A stretch of DNA of 64,000 nt from Homalodisca vitripennis. Lineage: Eukaryota > Arthropoda > Insecta > Hemiptera > Cicadellidae. The position numbers and the translations under genes are program-made. Numbering within the stretch: the stretch's first letter is position 1; each line of letters opens with the position of its first letter. The notes below the pieces were generated by a model, which saw only the letters and a list, made by a program, of their open reading frames with translations, searched no databases and was not told the DNA's origin. Positions 12,561 to 24,270 of this stretch are shown here, piece by piece. The stretch covers positions 43,445,001 to 43,509,000 of the forward strand of contig NC_060214.1 of assembly GCF_021130785.1 (NCBI RefSeq), written 5' to 3'.

Positions 12561-12639
12561 GGTATTGCAGTTAGATAAACTAAGATTACATCACACACTT
12601 GAAACGAGGGTAGATCATTACCAGAAATTGTTAAACCTA

Positions 12640-13190
12640 TTTTCCGGTATGGGTGAGAAACCCCGTGGTGATCCGCACACCAAACCAAATTATATTCCCC
12701 CCAAAGGCCTGGATCGGTCATTATGCTGTGACACTCCTCTAGCCAACTTTGATTTAGAATTTCTGATTAATATTACCCCATAATTAAAACCCCCTAAAAA
12801 TTAAAAGACATATTGACCCTCGATACCCGAACCATGCTCCCCGTATTTCCCGATCCCAACAACCCCACGAACCCCCGTCTAACCTGCCTAGCCCGCCATA
12901 ATTTATTGGAACCTAAATTGTAACCAAAATATATATATTCAAAAATATAAATTTACATCTAACTTACGGATACCCGTCAGGTCTCCAACGTCCGTCAGCG
13001 TACCCGTCCGCTCACTCCTCCACCACAAGTCCGTACTCGACCAAACCCGTTCACCGATAATCGGCCTGATTGTTCCCGTTCCGATCCTCGGTCAAGGGTC
13101 GCCCGATTAGCTCCTGCACACTGACCGACCCGATAACCGTGGCGGTTATATGCCACACACTCTATAAATCCCTTGCCTAGTTGTGGTGGA
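12640..13190. other. C-rich, strand-asymmetric island with a TATA-like box
   Basis: The plus strand abruptly becomes C-rich and CpG-containing (repeated CCCG, ACCCG and CCCCACG-like words) inside DNA that is otherwise AT-rich. It ends near TATAAATCCC at 13163 followed by a pyrimidine-rich run. No reading frame stays open across it. It could be part of an LTR or 5' UTR of a retroelement, or a promoter region. I could not find a matching direct repeat elsewhere in the window. Confidence 0.35.
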
Positions 13191-13199
13191 ATGTTGAAC

Positions 13200-15325
13200 T
13201 GTTCTATTTCTTTCTTTCTATATTCCTCACAGTTCGTTGTCTTCCAAAAGCTATTTTAACCAACTTTCGCTAAACATTGCTCTTGTTCCGGCATGACAAA
13301 GCAATATAAGTAACGTAACGATAGTAAAGTAAAACAAACAAAATAGCTTTTACAATATTATCATTGCTCGGAATAATAAAGGATACTGAAATTTCACACC
13401 GTAAATAAATAAAAGGAAATTAATTTATACGGCCTGAAGTAGATGCTATATAGACGAAGTAGACTTCTGAGTCTAAGGTAGTGTAATAAATTTCCTTCAT
13501 CTGGATGACAACTTTCATATAAAATATAAAAATTGCTTTCGAAACAGTGAGTAATAGCTTTATAATATATAAATATTGTTTATAATGACAATAAAAATAT
13601 TTCTCAAGACAATGAAGGGTAAACCGCTAGAATATTACAATACGGGCTAAAATTAAAAGTAAACAGAGTTCCATACGTAAATTTATAATATAATAAATAG
13701 CTAAAGGCTGTGGATCCAACTGGCCCGACCTTTCACTTTCAAGACTAAAAACCGATTTCCCTTTGTCATAACTTTGCTGTTGGACATTTGTAAAATAAAT
13801 TATCGCTGACATACCTACGTCCATTGTTTCCTAGTTAAAATTTTTAACTATTCTATTTATTGCTACTAACGCAAAACTTAAAAATCAATCCTGGATATCA
13901 ACGTACACATATATGGCTGAGCAATAACGAAGCCTATCACTGGAGAGGTTGAAACGTTAAATTTATATCTTCCCGCAGAATATCTCAGGATCATACTGAC
14001 ATTTAGACTATACATTCTTCACTAAACTTCATTTTTATATAAGTGTCATCGAATTCAATGATATTGCAGATTATATTAAATTAGGCATAGATTTGGAAAA
14101 TACTTTTATATTTATCAAGGTCAGCTATGATTGCAACGAAAAATGTTTAGAATAAATAAAATGAAACTAAGTAGAATCATATGAAATTTCACTACGAGAC
14201 ATAGAATCACGCTTTAGAGATGTAACTTGGCTTGTAATTCCATCATAGCCTGCTAAGCGAAAAGCGGCGTACTCCTCCTATTTTGCTTTAAAGACGTCTG
14301 TAAAAACTTTATGGTATACAAATGATAAATTAATTATGATGAACTCTTGTTATAAATCTAAATTTAAGGTTCCAAAGGCGTGAAAGTCAATATATAGCCA
14401 ATTTCTTGTCAACCAATCCAATAATACTGTAAGCATTGTAAAATAAAATCCTGCAATAAAGTGATTATCTTATATTCATAATGTAAACTTAGTCAAAATA
14501 TAAAAATATTATAATAAATAATAAAATAGTTCTGTTTATAACCTTATGTTTGTAAATAAAGGTATCCATTAAAGTTCGCGATTTAAAACAACGTATAAAC
14601 ATTACTAAACGATGGATTTCTTGAATTATTTCCTTCTTGCTATGTGGAATCATCTTTAGTTAACGTAAACCAAAAGTGCCAATGAAAATGTCTGGTTATG
14701 AGATTTGTTAACAAATTTGGAACTAAAACATTATCTGCTATTTAACGAATAATATAAATAAACGTAATTATGTTGCGTTTTTCATTATTTTAAGGTGATG
14801 TTTTATCATATTATTACCCTTCAATTACAGTGTGTAATCGAGCAAGAGATCATTTCTTTATCAAATGATATTGTATATCTGGAGTTTTAGTTGTGTTCTG
14901 TTATGATCGATTTTCCTAAATCTTAAAACTTAGTGTATCTCATACGTCCAGTAACTCATAAAGTTGTGTAAATATTGAACTTTTTGTTTACAAAATGTTT
15001 AGACATCCACTAAAAATTAAGGTACATATTCACAAAAAGCCGTAAGCAGTGATGTAATTTCAAAACAAGAGCATCCTGCTGGCAGTTAAGCTAAATATAA
15101 TCAAGGAAACAATTATATCTGTTATTGAGGATACCTGTTACGTAACATTCTGTGCTAAACATAGAGTTGCTTACATGTATGGGTTCATCACTAATTGGTC
15201 AGTACAGTTATCTGATATCTGTATTTATCTTACGAGTATAGTAACTAGTTATATAACTCGTAAAGTTATATAAATTAGTAATCGTATGGAACTCACGCTG
15301 TTTATCTTAGTAAATTACTCTTCAA
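13200..15325. other. AT-rich non-coding stretch
   Basis: Nothing recognised other than spurious short ORFs. Confidence 0.5.
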
Positions 15326-15327
15326 TA

Positions 15328-15662
15328 GTCCGGTCAATTTTGACATTGAACCTTGCAAAAATTCCCAGAAAGCTGAAAATTTGTATAGATGTTAGGGACA
15401 CCATTGTTATGAAATTGTGAAAAGTCCCCATCTATCCCATGTCCGCAAAATTTTATATTCAAGGTCAAATTTCACAAAAATAGGATTTTTGAATTTTTCA
15501 GCTAAACGGTTAGTTTTATGAAAAAATATTTCAAACAAAATTTGTAGATCATGCAATTATCTACAGAAATGCTCCTTATGCTTTTTTTCATAACACTAAC
15601 CATTTTTGAGAAAAAACCATTAAAAAATTTTCTTAAGCTGTATTGTCTATAATATGGACACG
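15328..15662 (+). repeat. Left TIR of the 15328-18090 element
   Basis: Inverted match to 17757-18090, including GCTGAAAATTT, TTGTAGATCATGCAATTAT and GCTGTATTGTC landmarks. Confidence 0.9.
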
Positions 15663-15879
15663 TTTCCATGCCACCTATGAGGTAGTGTACCTAGCGCGAT
15701 TTTTTTAATGTGGTTTCCCCGGTAGGCATATTCCACAGTCTATTCCAGTAAAATTTAATGAATCTTTGGTTATTCTTCTTCTTTTCAGTCGTTGCACTCA
15801 TGTTAGAGTGGTAGTTGTCGATCAAGTATAGCTCGAGTGACAAGTCCCGTTATACTTGGCTGTAAACATATTTTATTCA

Positions 15880-17465
15880 TCATTATTGTCACTAATTATT
15901 TCCTCTTCTTCCCCTCCATCTTCTTCTCTCTCTCTATTTTCTTCTTCTTCCTCATCTTCTTGAGTAGACGTAAATTGCACTAACAGCGATACATCAGTTG
16001 TTTCGTCGTTCATGTAAAAATCTTCTTCTGTTGGAGATTTAACATTTGAACACGATTGGCCTTGACAAGTGGTGCACGCTAGTGAACAAAATAATTCTAC
16101 TTTTTTGCAGCCGCATCCTAAGTTACACCCCTTTTTGCAATTGCAAAAAACAGAATTAAGGAGGTTTTCTGGTGCAGGTTAAAGAAGTGTGTGGGTTGGT
16201 TCCAATGCATTATTGACATCCTTCCAACCCCATTTTTCTGGGTCTAGTTGTTTACCAAGCCACACCTGAACCTAGTAATATACAGGATAAAACTGTTGGT
16301 GAGCGGAAGCTGCGATTGGAGGAAGGCAAACTAATTGCACACGTTTTTTAATACGTTTTTGTTTTGCAAAAGATAAGTAACGTAATTTGTCTATAAAAGT
16401 AATTTTTTGGAGCTCCATATACAGACAGAAGAAAGCGAATTTCTGGTGAAGAGTTGATATCTTGGAAAGCTTGTACACAATTAATAAAAAACTTTTTGGT
16501 TTACCCCTTCGAACATTGCCGATGTTTTATCACAGCCAGTCATAAGCATGTAAAACCAGTATATGATTAAACCGATTGATTATCTTCCCGAATAATTGCT
16601 GCCACAGTTTATAGGGCCTTCATTGATCTTTTTTGCCTTTAGGTTTTTTCAATCTAAGCTTGATTGATAATATCATGATAATTAACAAGAAAACATACAA
16701 TGTTAATTGTCCTTTTTCTGAGTAATAATGACTATATTACTATAATTTAACTTCAACCGTAATTTAATTTTTCTGTTATCAACACTTACGTTTTTACAAA
16801 TATTTTCTAGTTCTTCTAACGTAAACTGGCAGTCACCACTACTTTCAATAAATATGAAAATATTTTACCCTATGGCGAGATACAATGCTTCATCTTGAGG
16901 ACGGCCGACTTAGCCTCCAGTGGTCGTCTTTAAAAATGATACAAAACAATTATTATGGTACTTAGCTTCAGCATTAACTAAATCGTGTTCAAACTCGATG
17001 CGAGCAACAATAGTTTTTGCTGTGTCAACTGAACGAGACTGAGCTGCTTTCATAACTGAGTCTTTAAATGAAAGAGTTCTAACGTAAAAAAATTTACGAC
17101 GAGAGATCTATGCCGCCGCAAAATAAAGACAAATTTTTAAAAGAAAAATATGACTCACTTACATGTGCTCTCATGTGCTTACAGTACGAGGAGGACTTTT
17201 TGAGAGGTACTAACTGATTCCTCTTCATGTTGCCGTTTTGCTGCTGTAATTGTACTCTTTCTATTGTATTGTTTGCGACACTGCACATGATTAGTCGCTG
17301 AATTTACATTCTTCAAGTAATCAGTAAATTGATTCCCCCCTTGAATACTCACGTTAAGTAACGTCTTCATGCCGCGATCAACAATAACACATTCGCTTGA
17401 AGATAAAAGTTTAGTGCAAATAAAACACTCTTGCGACAAATTTGAGTGAATACAGCACAAAATTT
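15880..17465 (-). pseudogene. Transposon ORF: N-terminal Cys motif, central GCDxTS motif, C-terminal Cys-rich and acidic tail
   Basis: Minus-strand order, with frame changes. First, a Cys-containing N-terminus (CFICTKLL, then HVQCRKQYNRKSTI, about 17430-17250). Second, DLVNAEAKYHNNC near 16990, then VGRPQDEALYLAIG and QFTLEELENICKN near 16900-16800. Third, FYMLMTGCDKTSAMFEG near 16550. Fourth, LRYLSFAKQKRIKKRVQL and LPPIAASAHQQFYPVYYQ at 16440-16270. Fifth, DPEKWGWKDVNNALEPT near 16240. Sixth, FCNCKKGCNLGCGCKK and FCSLACTTCQGQSC at about 16150-16050, and an acidic Glu-rich tail to 15880. This layout recurs in uncharacterised insect repeat-associated proteins (family knowledge, name unknown). 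Several in-frame stops mark this copy as dead. Function is not assigned; a transposase role is inferred from its place between TIRs. Confidence 0.72.
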
Positions 17466-17756
17466 AACAGAGAATATTTGAAATATCTACGGGTTTTCAC
17501 TATGAAGGAATTTTCAAGACTAACGGTGATTTAGGTGCGACCTCAAGAAAAGCAAGTGGACGGAACGGTCACTCGAACATTGGAATGACAGGAAGATGTT
17601 GTTCAAAGGGCACATGGTCCCTTAAAATTAGGGACTCCGTTTTTTTAATATCATATTCTCAAAATTATCGGTCAATATGAATGTATTAGTCACGCAGACT
17701 TTTAGTTTTACTTATATTACACGCTAAATAATATCATAGGCAGCTTAGTCGTGCTT

Positions 17757-18090
17757 ATTATGGACAATACAGCGTAAGAAAGTTTGTAACTGTTTTTTCT
17801 AAAAAATGGCTAGTGTTATGATAAAAAGCATAAGGAGCATTTTTATAGATAATTGCATGATCTACAAATTTTGTTTGTAATATTTTTTCATAAAACTAAC
17901 AGTTTCGCTGAAAAATTCAAAAAACCTATTTTTGTGAAATTTGACCTTGAATAAAACTTTTTGCAGACATGGGATCGATGAGGACTTTTCACAATTTCAT
18001 AAAAATGGTATCCCTAACATCTATGAAAATTTTCAGCTTTCTGGGAATTAATGCAAAGTTACCCCTATTTTTTGGCTAAATTGACCGGAC
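17757..18090 (-). repeat. Right TIR of the 15328-18090 element
   Basis: Reverse-complement counterpart of the left TIR, ending ATTGACCGGAC before TA. Confidence 0.9.
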
Positions 18091-18594
18091 TAAAATAGAG
18101 TTTATTTATTTTATGTTGTTATTTATGATATATTTGTAAAGTTTTTAAATAATTGTCATCTTTGTGTATTACAATAACAATTCGTATACAAGCAAACAAT
18201 TAATTACAGATTTTCAAGTAGAAATTTTGCAAATTCGGCCTATTGCAACTATTCTTCGATCTGTAGGGTCTTTTTTGAAATAGCTGCACCTCCAGATTCA
18301 AAAACCATCCCGTACCATGTACATATATATGCTATATGACAAGGGTTGTGGAAACGATAACTACCCTATAAAATTAAAAACACAAAAAAGATTTGTGTAA
18401 AAATATAGTTTATAAATAGCTCGTTTATTTATACTTCTATACAATTTTGTTCTAACGGGGGCCGTAAATTTTTGAATAGAGAAAAAGTAATACGTGTTCT
18501 GGAATACATACATGTGTTCTTAACTTTAGGCAGTTATAACCGTCCATATCTCGTTTTCGATGAAATGTGATTTCTACGAGAAATAAATTATTAC

Positions 18595-18597
<3 letters not shown>

Positions 18598-18683
<86 letters not shown>
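18598..18683. repeat. (TA)n microsatellite
   Basis: Pure TA run of about 86 bp, among the longest in the window. Confidence 0.97.
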
Positions 18684-18688
<5 letters not shown>

Positions 18689-18689
18689 T

Positions 18690-20480
18690 GTTTAATACAT
18701 CTTGTGACGGATACAGGAGGGCTATTTAAAATAAGTGTTTTTAGTATTGATCCCAAAAATGCTTTCTCGTATGACCATGTGAGTTTAATGTGATGGAAAT
18801 GTATCACGATTGGATAAAGCACAACCAATTAATAACCGATTGCAAATGATACTGCCAGTTTTATCCCAGGCTGACAGATTTTTATCAATTAAACACAATA
18901 ATAATGGCTGAAATCTTAATCAATCATAATCATTATGGGCAAGTATATACCTATTGGGTTTCCCCGTTTTAAAACGTTACTGTAATAAAGTTGAAATTAA
19001 CCAGCTGACTGCAACTAATAAGAACGTAATCACTCCAAAATTGCCACTATAAACTTTATTACTAATAAATTTCAATTTAAAATAATACATTTATATTCCT
19101 AATTTTGTCTTGTAACAAACTAAACCTAATTTAATTTAGTATTTTAATCTAATAAATTTTTATAGAAAGCAACATAAAAGAATTGGATATACTAGGGCCT
19201 TAGTTTATTCAACACCATACCTGCAGGCTATAGAATATTCCTATGATCAGTTCAAAAAGACAATAAAAACATTTAAATGAAAAGACAGTACAATGTACAA
19301 AATACATGATTTTCATGAGCTATTTGGCTATGTAGCACATTGTATAACATGTTAGTGGAAAAAAAATACTTTATTGTTGTATAGTTATTTAGCTTAAGTG
19401 GTTAGTAAATTGACAAAGTTTTCCAGTTAACGCTGTGTGGATATAGTGTTCAAAACAAGGCTTGTGTTTTAGGATCCCCTCTCCTACCTACGGAGTTTTT
19501 AAGGTATTTTTAATTGTTAGTGGGGGGAGGAAGGGGGTTAGAACTGTCTGTATATTTTTTTTAGATATTGTTATGTGAATACTGTTAGTTTTGTATATAT
19601 TCACCCAAATACATATGAGTTACTTCGAGCCCGTTAATTGCTAATATAATTTATTAATAGTTTTAGTTGTTTAATGGTAAACGTGAAATTATGAAACACA
19701 GTGCTTAAAAATATATTAATAAAACTTCAACAGAAGTAAAGTTGTTCTCCAGGAAAGTATTACATAAAAAAATATTTATGAATAAAATCCAAATTAAAAT
19801 ACTGTCTTCTAAACAAATGGAAGTTTCAAAATATTATTTCAAGTTAAAATCAACTTTAAAAAATACATATTTACAAAATTAATCCATATCCTACTGTAAA
19901 TTCGAATGGTGTATTATAGTTTATAGATTTCATATCTATATAAAGATAAAGATATAAAATATAAATCTTATGTATATAAAGGGCAGTTGACATTTGGAAA
20001 AATTATGCCTCTTCTCTGAATTTCATTAACTAAAGCATTTTCGTAAATAACAAACCCCCATAGAGGTAAACATACAAAAGTAACCCTTACAATTTGTTTG
20101 TTTTTTTTTTTTTAATTAAAACGTTCTTATTTCTTTCTTAATGTAATTTTACACACACTTGTTTTGTGATCTCAAAAAGAAATACAATATTTTTCATAAA
20201 TATTAACATCATTGCAGTAAGAAAGGGTTGGGACCCCCAAATAACTACATTTCATATCTTCCATTTCATGATGTCCTAGAAAGATTTAAATTTTACAAAC
20301 ACATTCTGCATGGCTACATAATAAAAGCATTGACTTAAGAGATGAACCATGGATTTAAATAAGGGTGCAATAACCAGAAAAGACATATTTTGGAACATTT
20401 TTACTAAGCAACAAGTACTGGATATATTTGATTTATTTTGGTATTTATAATATTACAATATTACTATTTTCTAATGTTAA
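18690..20480. other. AT-rich non-coding stretch
   Basis: No gene, RNA or repeat family recognised. A short GC-richer patch at 20500-20610 just beyond it is also unassigned. Confidence 0.5.
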
Positions 20481-20839
20481 TCACTCTGGGCTGACCGGTA
20501 ATCTTGATGTATCAAGGACACCTCATTGGTGTCGTGGTTACTTCTGTGCCGTCGCCGCTCTCCGTCTCCTCCATCGACCGTCCACGGTCCGCACAGTACA
20601 CTCTTCACTCCATTCCATATTGAAAGGAAAATTTCCACAAATTGTTAGAAGAAGTGAGGTTCAAAGGCTCCTGTGTAACAATGTAGTCAAGTTGCTCTGA
20701 AATTGTCGGTAAAGAGCGATTCGTGTATTTCATGCTTGTTACATGTACTCGTCTACTATATCACTAAAAAATCTAAACATAGCTTCCGAGTAAAAAACAC
20801 ATCGACCAAATAAGCCTCAAGAGCATTTTGCGCACCCCG

Positions 20840-21352
20840 GAAACACACCATGAAGCCTACCAGTCTATGACTTTAGCAGTTCCACAAACCGCCGTAAACA
20901 ACATATCAGTTTCTCCTGGGAAAATTCACCACCCCTGTCCAAACGACCAAATATGTCATACCGCTCCCTTGCTTTGAAGGTCAGTCAAAGAGCATGTACT
21001 CAGCAGTTTCATCCTGCTGAAGGACACATTCTTCATAGCGGTTCCTCGTGAAGGATGCCACCTCTGTGAAGACGGTTCCTCAGGTGACCATGCCCCGTGA
21101 TAAAACCAATAACCTGAGAAGTCATTGATCTATTTAATGAGAGGAGGTCCGACGCCACCCTGGAGGAAGGCATCTGTAATACCACTCTGCTAATTCTCAA
21201 GCCCGAATGCAACCTCCACCTTTTCTCATGCTCCACGCGAACCCATTTCGAGATATCCCTAGAGGATTCACACCTTGGAACGCGCAGAACGGTTGAGGGC
21301 CCATTATAATTGTCGCTGAGCCCCGGTTGGCCAGGGCATCTGCAGGATAGTC
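20840..21352 (-). pseudogene. Non-LTR retrotransposon fragment: RNase H C-terminus and zinc-knuckle-like tail
   Basis: The minus strand reads ADALANRGSA at the right end, as in the last part of a retroelement RNase H domain. It then passes through VNPLGISRNGFAW, a block ending VIGFITGHGHLRNRLHR (about 21130-21060), a Cys motif CxxC with a downstream ETAEYMLFD (near 21000), and ends near 20860. This order (RNase H, then TGHGHLRxHLHR, then C..C...ET..H.LF.C) is typical of Jockey/R1-type non-LTR elements of insects. Frameshifts and stops are present, and the RT part is missing, so it is a 5'-truncated dead copy. Confidence 0.75.
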
Positions 21353-21359
21353 AAAATGT

Positions 21360-22398
21360 GTATTTTATTTAACGTATTGTTGTTTGCATTCATTAGTTGA
21401 CTGTATATTTGCACTTTTACATCTGATATACTATATGGGGTGTATTTATCACAGTTCAAATTTGTATCACAGCAGGGGTGATTCTAGTTATTTCTATCTT
21501 TTCCAAAAGTGAAACATATAATATGATAAGAGTAATATTGCTATGATGTAATGTTGAAAATGTATATGATAGAGTATTTTTTTCAATGATACTACTAACT
21601 AAATCGGGAAATATATTCCGATTGCATACCGTATGTAACTTTCAAAGGTTGGTAGCTTTGCAAACATGGGAGAGATAAGGGAGATTGCAGATATTGGAAT
21701 ATCTGTTAACACCCTGTTTGGTTTCATCATAGCACTTGTAATGGAAATGGGTTGCATTGAGAAGTATTTGTAGCTTAGTGTAATGAATGTCAAAGTGTTA
21801 CGTGGGTGATCAACATGTGAAGTTTCCGTTGTTCAGGTTTCTAGAATTGAGGTTTATTACTGTTAGTCCAGTCAAGGACCACTTTCCGTGTATTTATCCC
21901 ATAAAGCACCGTTTTTCATAAATATTTTAAAATCTAACCTGTGGTGGTGGATGCCACTTTTTTCGAGGGTGAGCAATTTTTAATTAAACATAAGTACGGA
22001 AATCGATAAATTGACCAGTCATAAGCAACTTTTGTTTTTCATGACAGTCATTAGTTTTCGCCTTATTCACCAGTGAAATTGTTGGTTTTTAGGCAAAATC
22101 ATGCTTTCAGATGGTTTTCTTAATGTAAAAATATGCATTTTCATTTACATAATCGAAAACTGCTAGAGAGTAAAATTATAGCTTATAAAAACAACAAATC
22201 ATGTATTTATGATATATGTAGACCCAATACAAATGGAATTATTATTGCTTGATGAAAGTTGATTGTCACTCTTAAACCCCAAAATGGAAATTTTCTACAT
22301 TCAATAGCTAAAAACTAACGAACTTTTCGGGGAAAATACTTAGTTATTTAAAAAAATTTCTTTTTATAACAGTTCCTAACATCAAAACTTGGAAAATA
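21360..22398. other. AT-rich non-coding stretch before the satellite
   Basis: No gene recognised. The 21850-22390 part is unusually free of ORFs and could belong to a non-coding repeat, but no partner copy lies in this window. Confidence 0.4.
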
Positions 22399-24270
22399 AT
22401 TGTTAAAATCTCACCCTCTCTTACACCTTGTTAGAAAAACAATCGCTGCTAGTTCACAATTCAATGTATTTATATACGTATAATACGTTCTTAGTGATTG
22501 ACGTTCTAATTGTTAAAATCTCACCTTCTCTTATACCTTGTTAGAAAAACAATCGCTGCTAGTTCACAATTCAATGTATTTATATACGTATAATACGTTC
22601 TTAGTGATTGACGTTCTAATTGTTAAAATCTCACCTTCTCTTATACCTTGTTAGAAAAACAATCGCTGCTAGTTCACAATTCAATGTATTTATATACGTA
22701 TAATACGTTCTTAGTGATTGACGTTCTAATTGTTAAAATCTCACCTTCTCTTATACCTTGTTAGAAAAACAATCGCTGCTAGTTCACAATTCAATGTATT
22801 TATATACGTATAATACGTTCTTAGTGATTGACGTTCTAATTGTTAAAATCTCACCTTCTCTTATACCTTGTTAGAAAAACAATCGCTGCTAGTTCACAAT
22901 TCAATGTATTTATATACGTATAATACGTTCTTAGTGATTGACGTTCTAATTGTTAAAATCTCACCTTCTCTTATACCTTGTTAGAAAAACAATCGCTGCT
23001 AGTTCACAATTCAATGTATTTATATACGTATAATACGTTCTTAGTGATTGACGTTCTAATTGTTAAAATCTCACCTTCTCTTATACCTTGTTAGAAAAAC
23101 AATCGCTGCTAGTTCACAATTCAATGTATTTATATACGTATAATACGTTCTTAGTGATTGACGTTCTAATTGTTAAAATCTCACCTTCTCTTATACCTTG
23201 TTAGAAAAACAATCGCTGCTAGTTCACAATTCAATGTATTTATATACGTATAATACGTTCTTAGTGATTGACGTTCTAATTGTTAAAATCTCACCTTCTC
23301 TTATACCTTGTTAGAAAAACAATCGCTGCTAGTTCACAATTCAATGTATTTATATACGTATAATACGTTCTTAGTGATTGACGTTCTAATTGTTAAAATC
23401 TCACCTTCTCTTATACCTTGTTAGAAAAACAATCGCTGCTAGTTCACAATTCAATGTATTTATATACGTATAATACGTTCTTAGTGATTGACGTTCTAAT
23501 TGTTAAAATCTCACCTTCTCTTATACCTTGTTAGAAAAACAATCGCTGCTAGTTCACAATTCAATGTATTTATATACGTATAATACGTTCTTAGTGATTG
23601 ACGTTCTAATTGTTAAAATCTCACCTTCTCTTATACCTTGTTAGAAAAACAATCGCTGCTAGTTCACAATTCAATGTATTTATATACGTATAATACGTTC
23701 TTAGTGATTGACGTTCTAATTGTTAAAATCTCACCTTCTCTTATACCTTGTTAGAAAAACAATCGCTGCTAGTTCACAATTCAATGTATTTATATACGTA
23801 TAATACGTTCTTAGTGATTGACGTTCTAATTGTTAAAATCTCACCTTCTCTTATACCTTGTTAGAAAAACAATCGCTGCTAGTTCACAATTCAATGTATT
23901 TATATACGTATAATACGTTCTTAGTGATTGACGTTCTAATTGTTAAAATCTCACCCTCTCTTATACCTTGTTAGAAAAAACAATCGCTGCTAGTTCACAA
24001 TTCAATGTATTTATATACGTATAATACGTTCTTAGTGATTGACGTTCTAATTGTTAAAATCTCACCCTCTCTTATACCTTGTTAGAAAAAACAATCGCTG
24101 CTAGTTCACAATTCAATGTATTTATATACGTATAATACGTTCTTAGTGATTGACGTTCTAATTGTTAAAATCTCACCTTCTCTTATACCTTGTTAGAAAA
24201 ACAATCGCTGCTAGTTCACAATTCAATGTATTTATATACGTATAATACGTTCTTAGTGATTGCCGTTCTG
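22399..24270 (+). repeat. 110-bp satellite, 17 head-to-tail copies
   Basis: The unit begins ATTGTTAAAATCTCACC and ends TGATTGACGTTCTA. Counting phase through the array gives 15 units of 110 bp and two of 111 bp (units 15 and 16, with one extra A in the A-run), 1872 bp in total with no partial unit. Units 2-14 look identical. Unit 1 has CACCCTCTCTTACACC, units 15-16 have CACCCTCTC, and unit 17 ends GCCGTTCTG. Each unit contains the palindrome TATACGTATA. Variation confined to the array ends suggests recent homogenisation by unequal exchange, rolling amplification or conversion. No ORF spans the unit. Confidence 0.98.

Larger units (their letters stand above)
15328..18090 (-). mobile_element. 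2.76-kb TIR DNA transposon encoding a Cys-rich insect repeat-family protein
   Basis: Ends are GTCCGGTCAATTT and its inverted copy, each flanked by TA, consistent with a TA target duplication. TIRs of about 335 bp (15328-15662 and 17757-18090) match with scattered differences. The interior carries one long, broken ORF on the minus strand (17460-15880). It is not a Tc1/mariner DDE protein. The encoded family is one I know only as a recurrent uncharacterised protein in insect genomes. TIR plus ORF together indicate a once-autonomous transposon whose superfamily I cannot name. Because the TIRs could start at AGTCC, the exact target duplication is uncertain. Confidence 0.85.

Noticed and set aside
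12565..12783. 72-codon ORF as a gene
   Set aside because: It partly runs through the C-rich island, with no family motif or splice support.
18595..18828. ORF rich in Ile-Tyr
   Set aside because: Translation of a (TA)n microsatellite. The same applies at 28960-29193 and 57559-57839.
21599..21793. 64-codon minus ORF with membrane-like stretch
   Set aside because: No start context, motif or splice site; length within chance range.
22399..24270. CRISPR-like array
   Set aside because: Units are contiguous with no unique spacers, and the genome is eukaryotic; it is a satellite.
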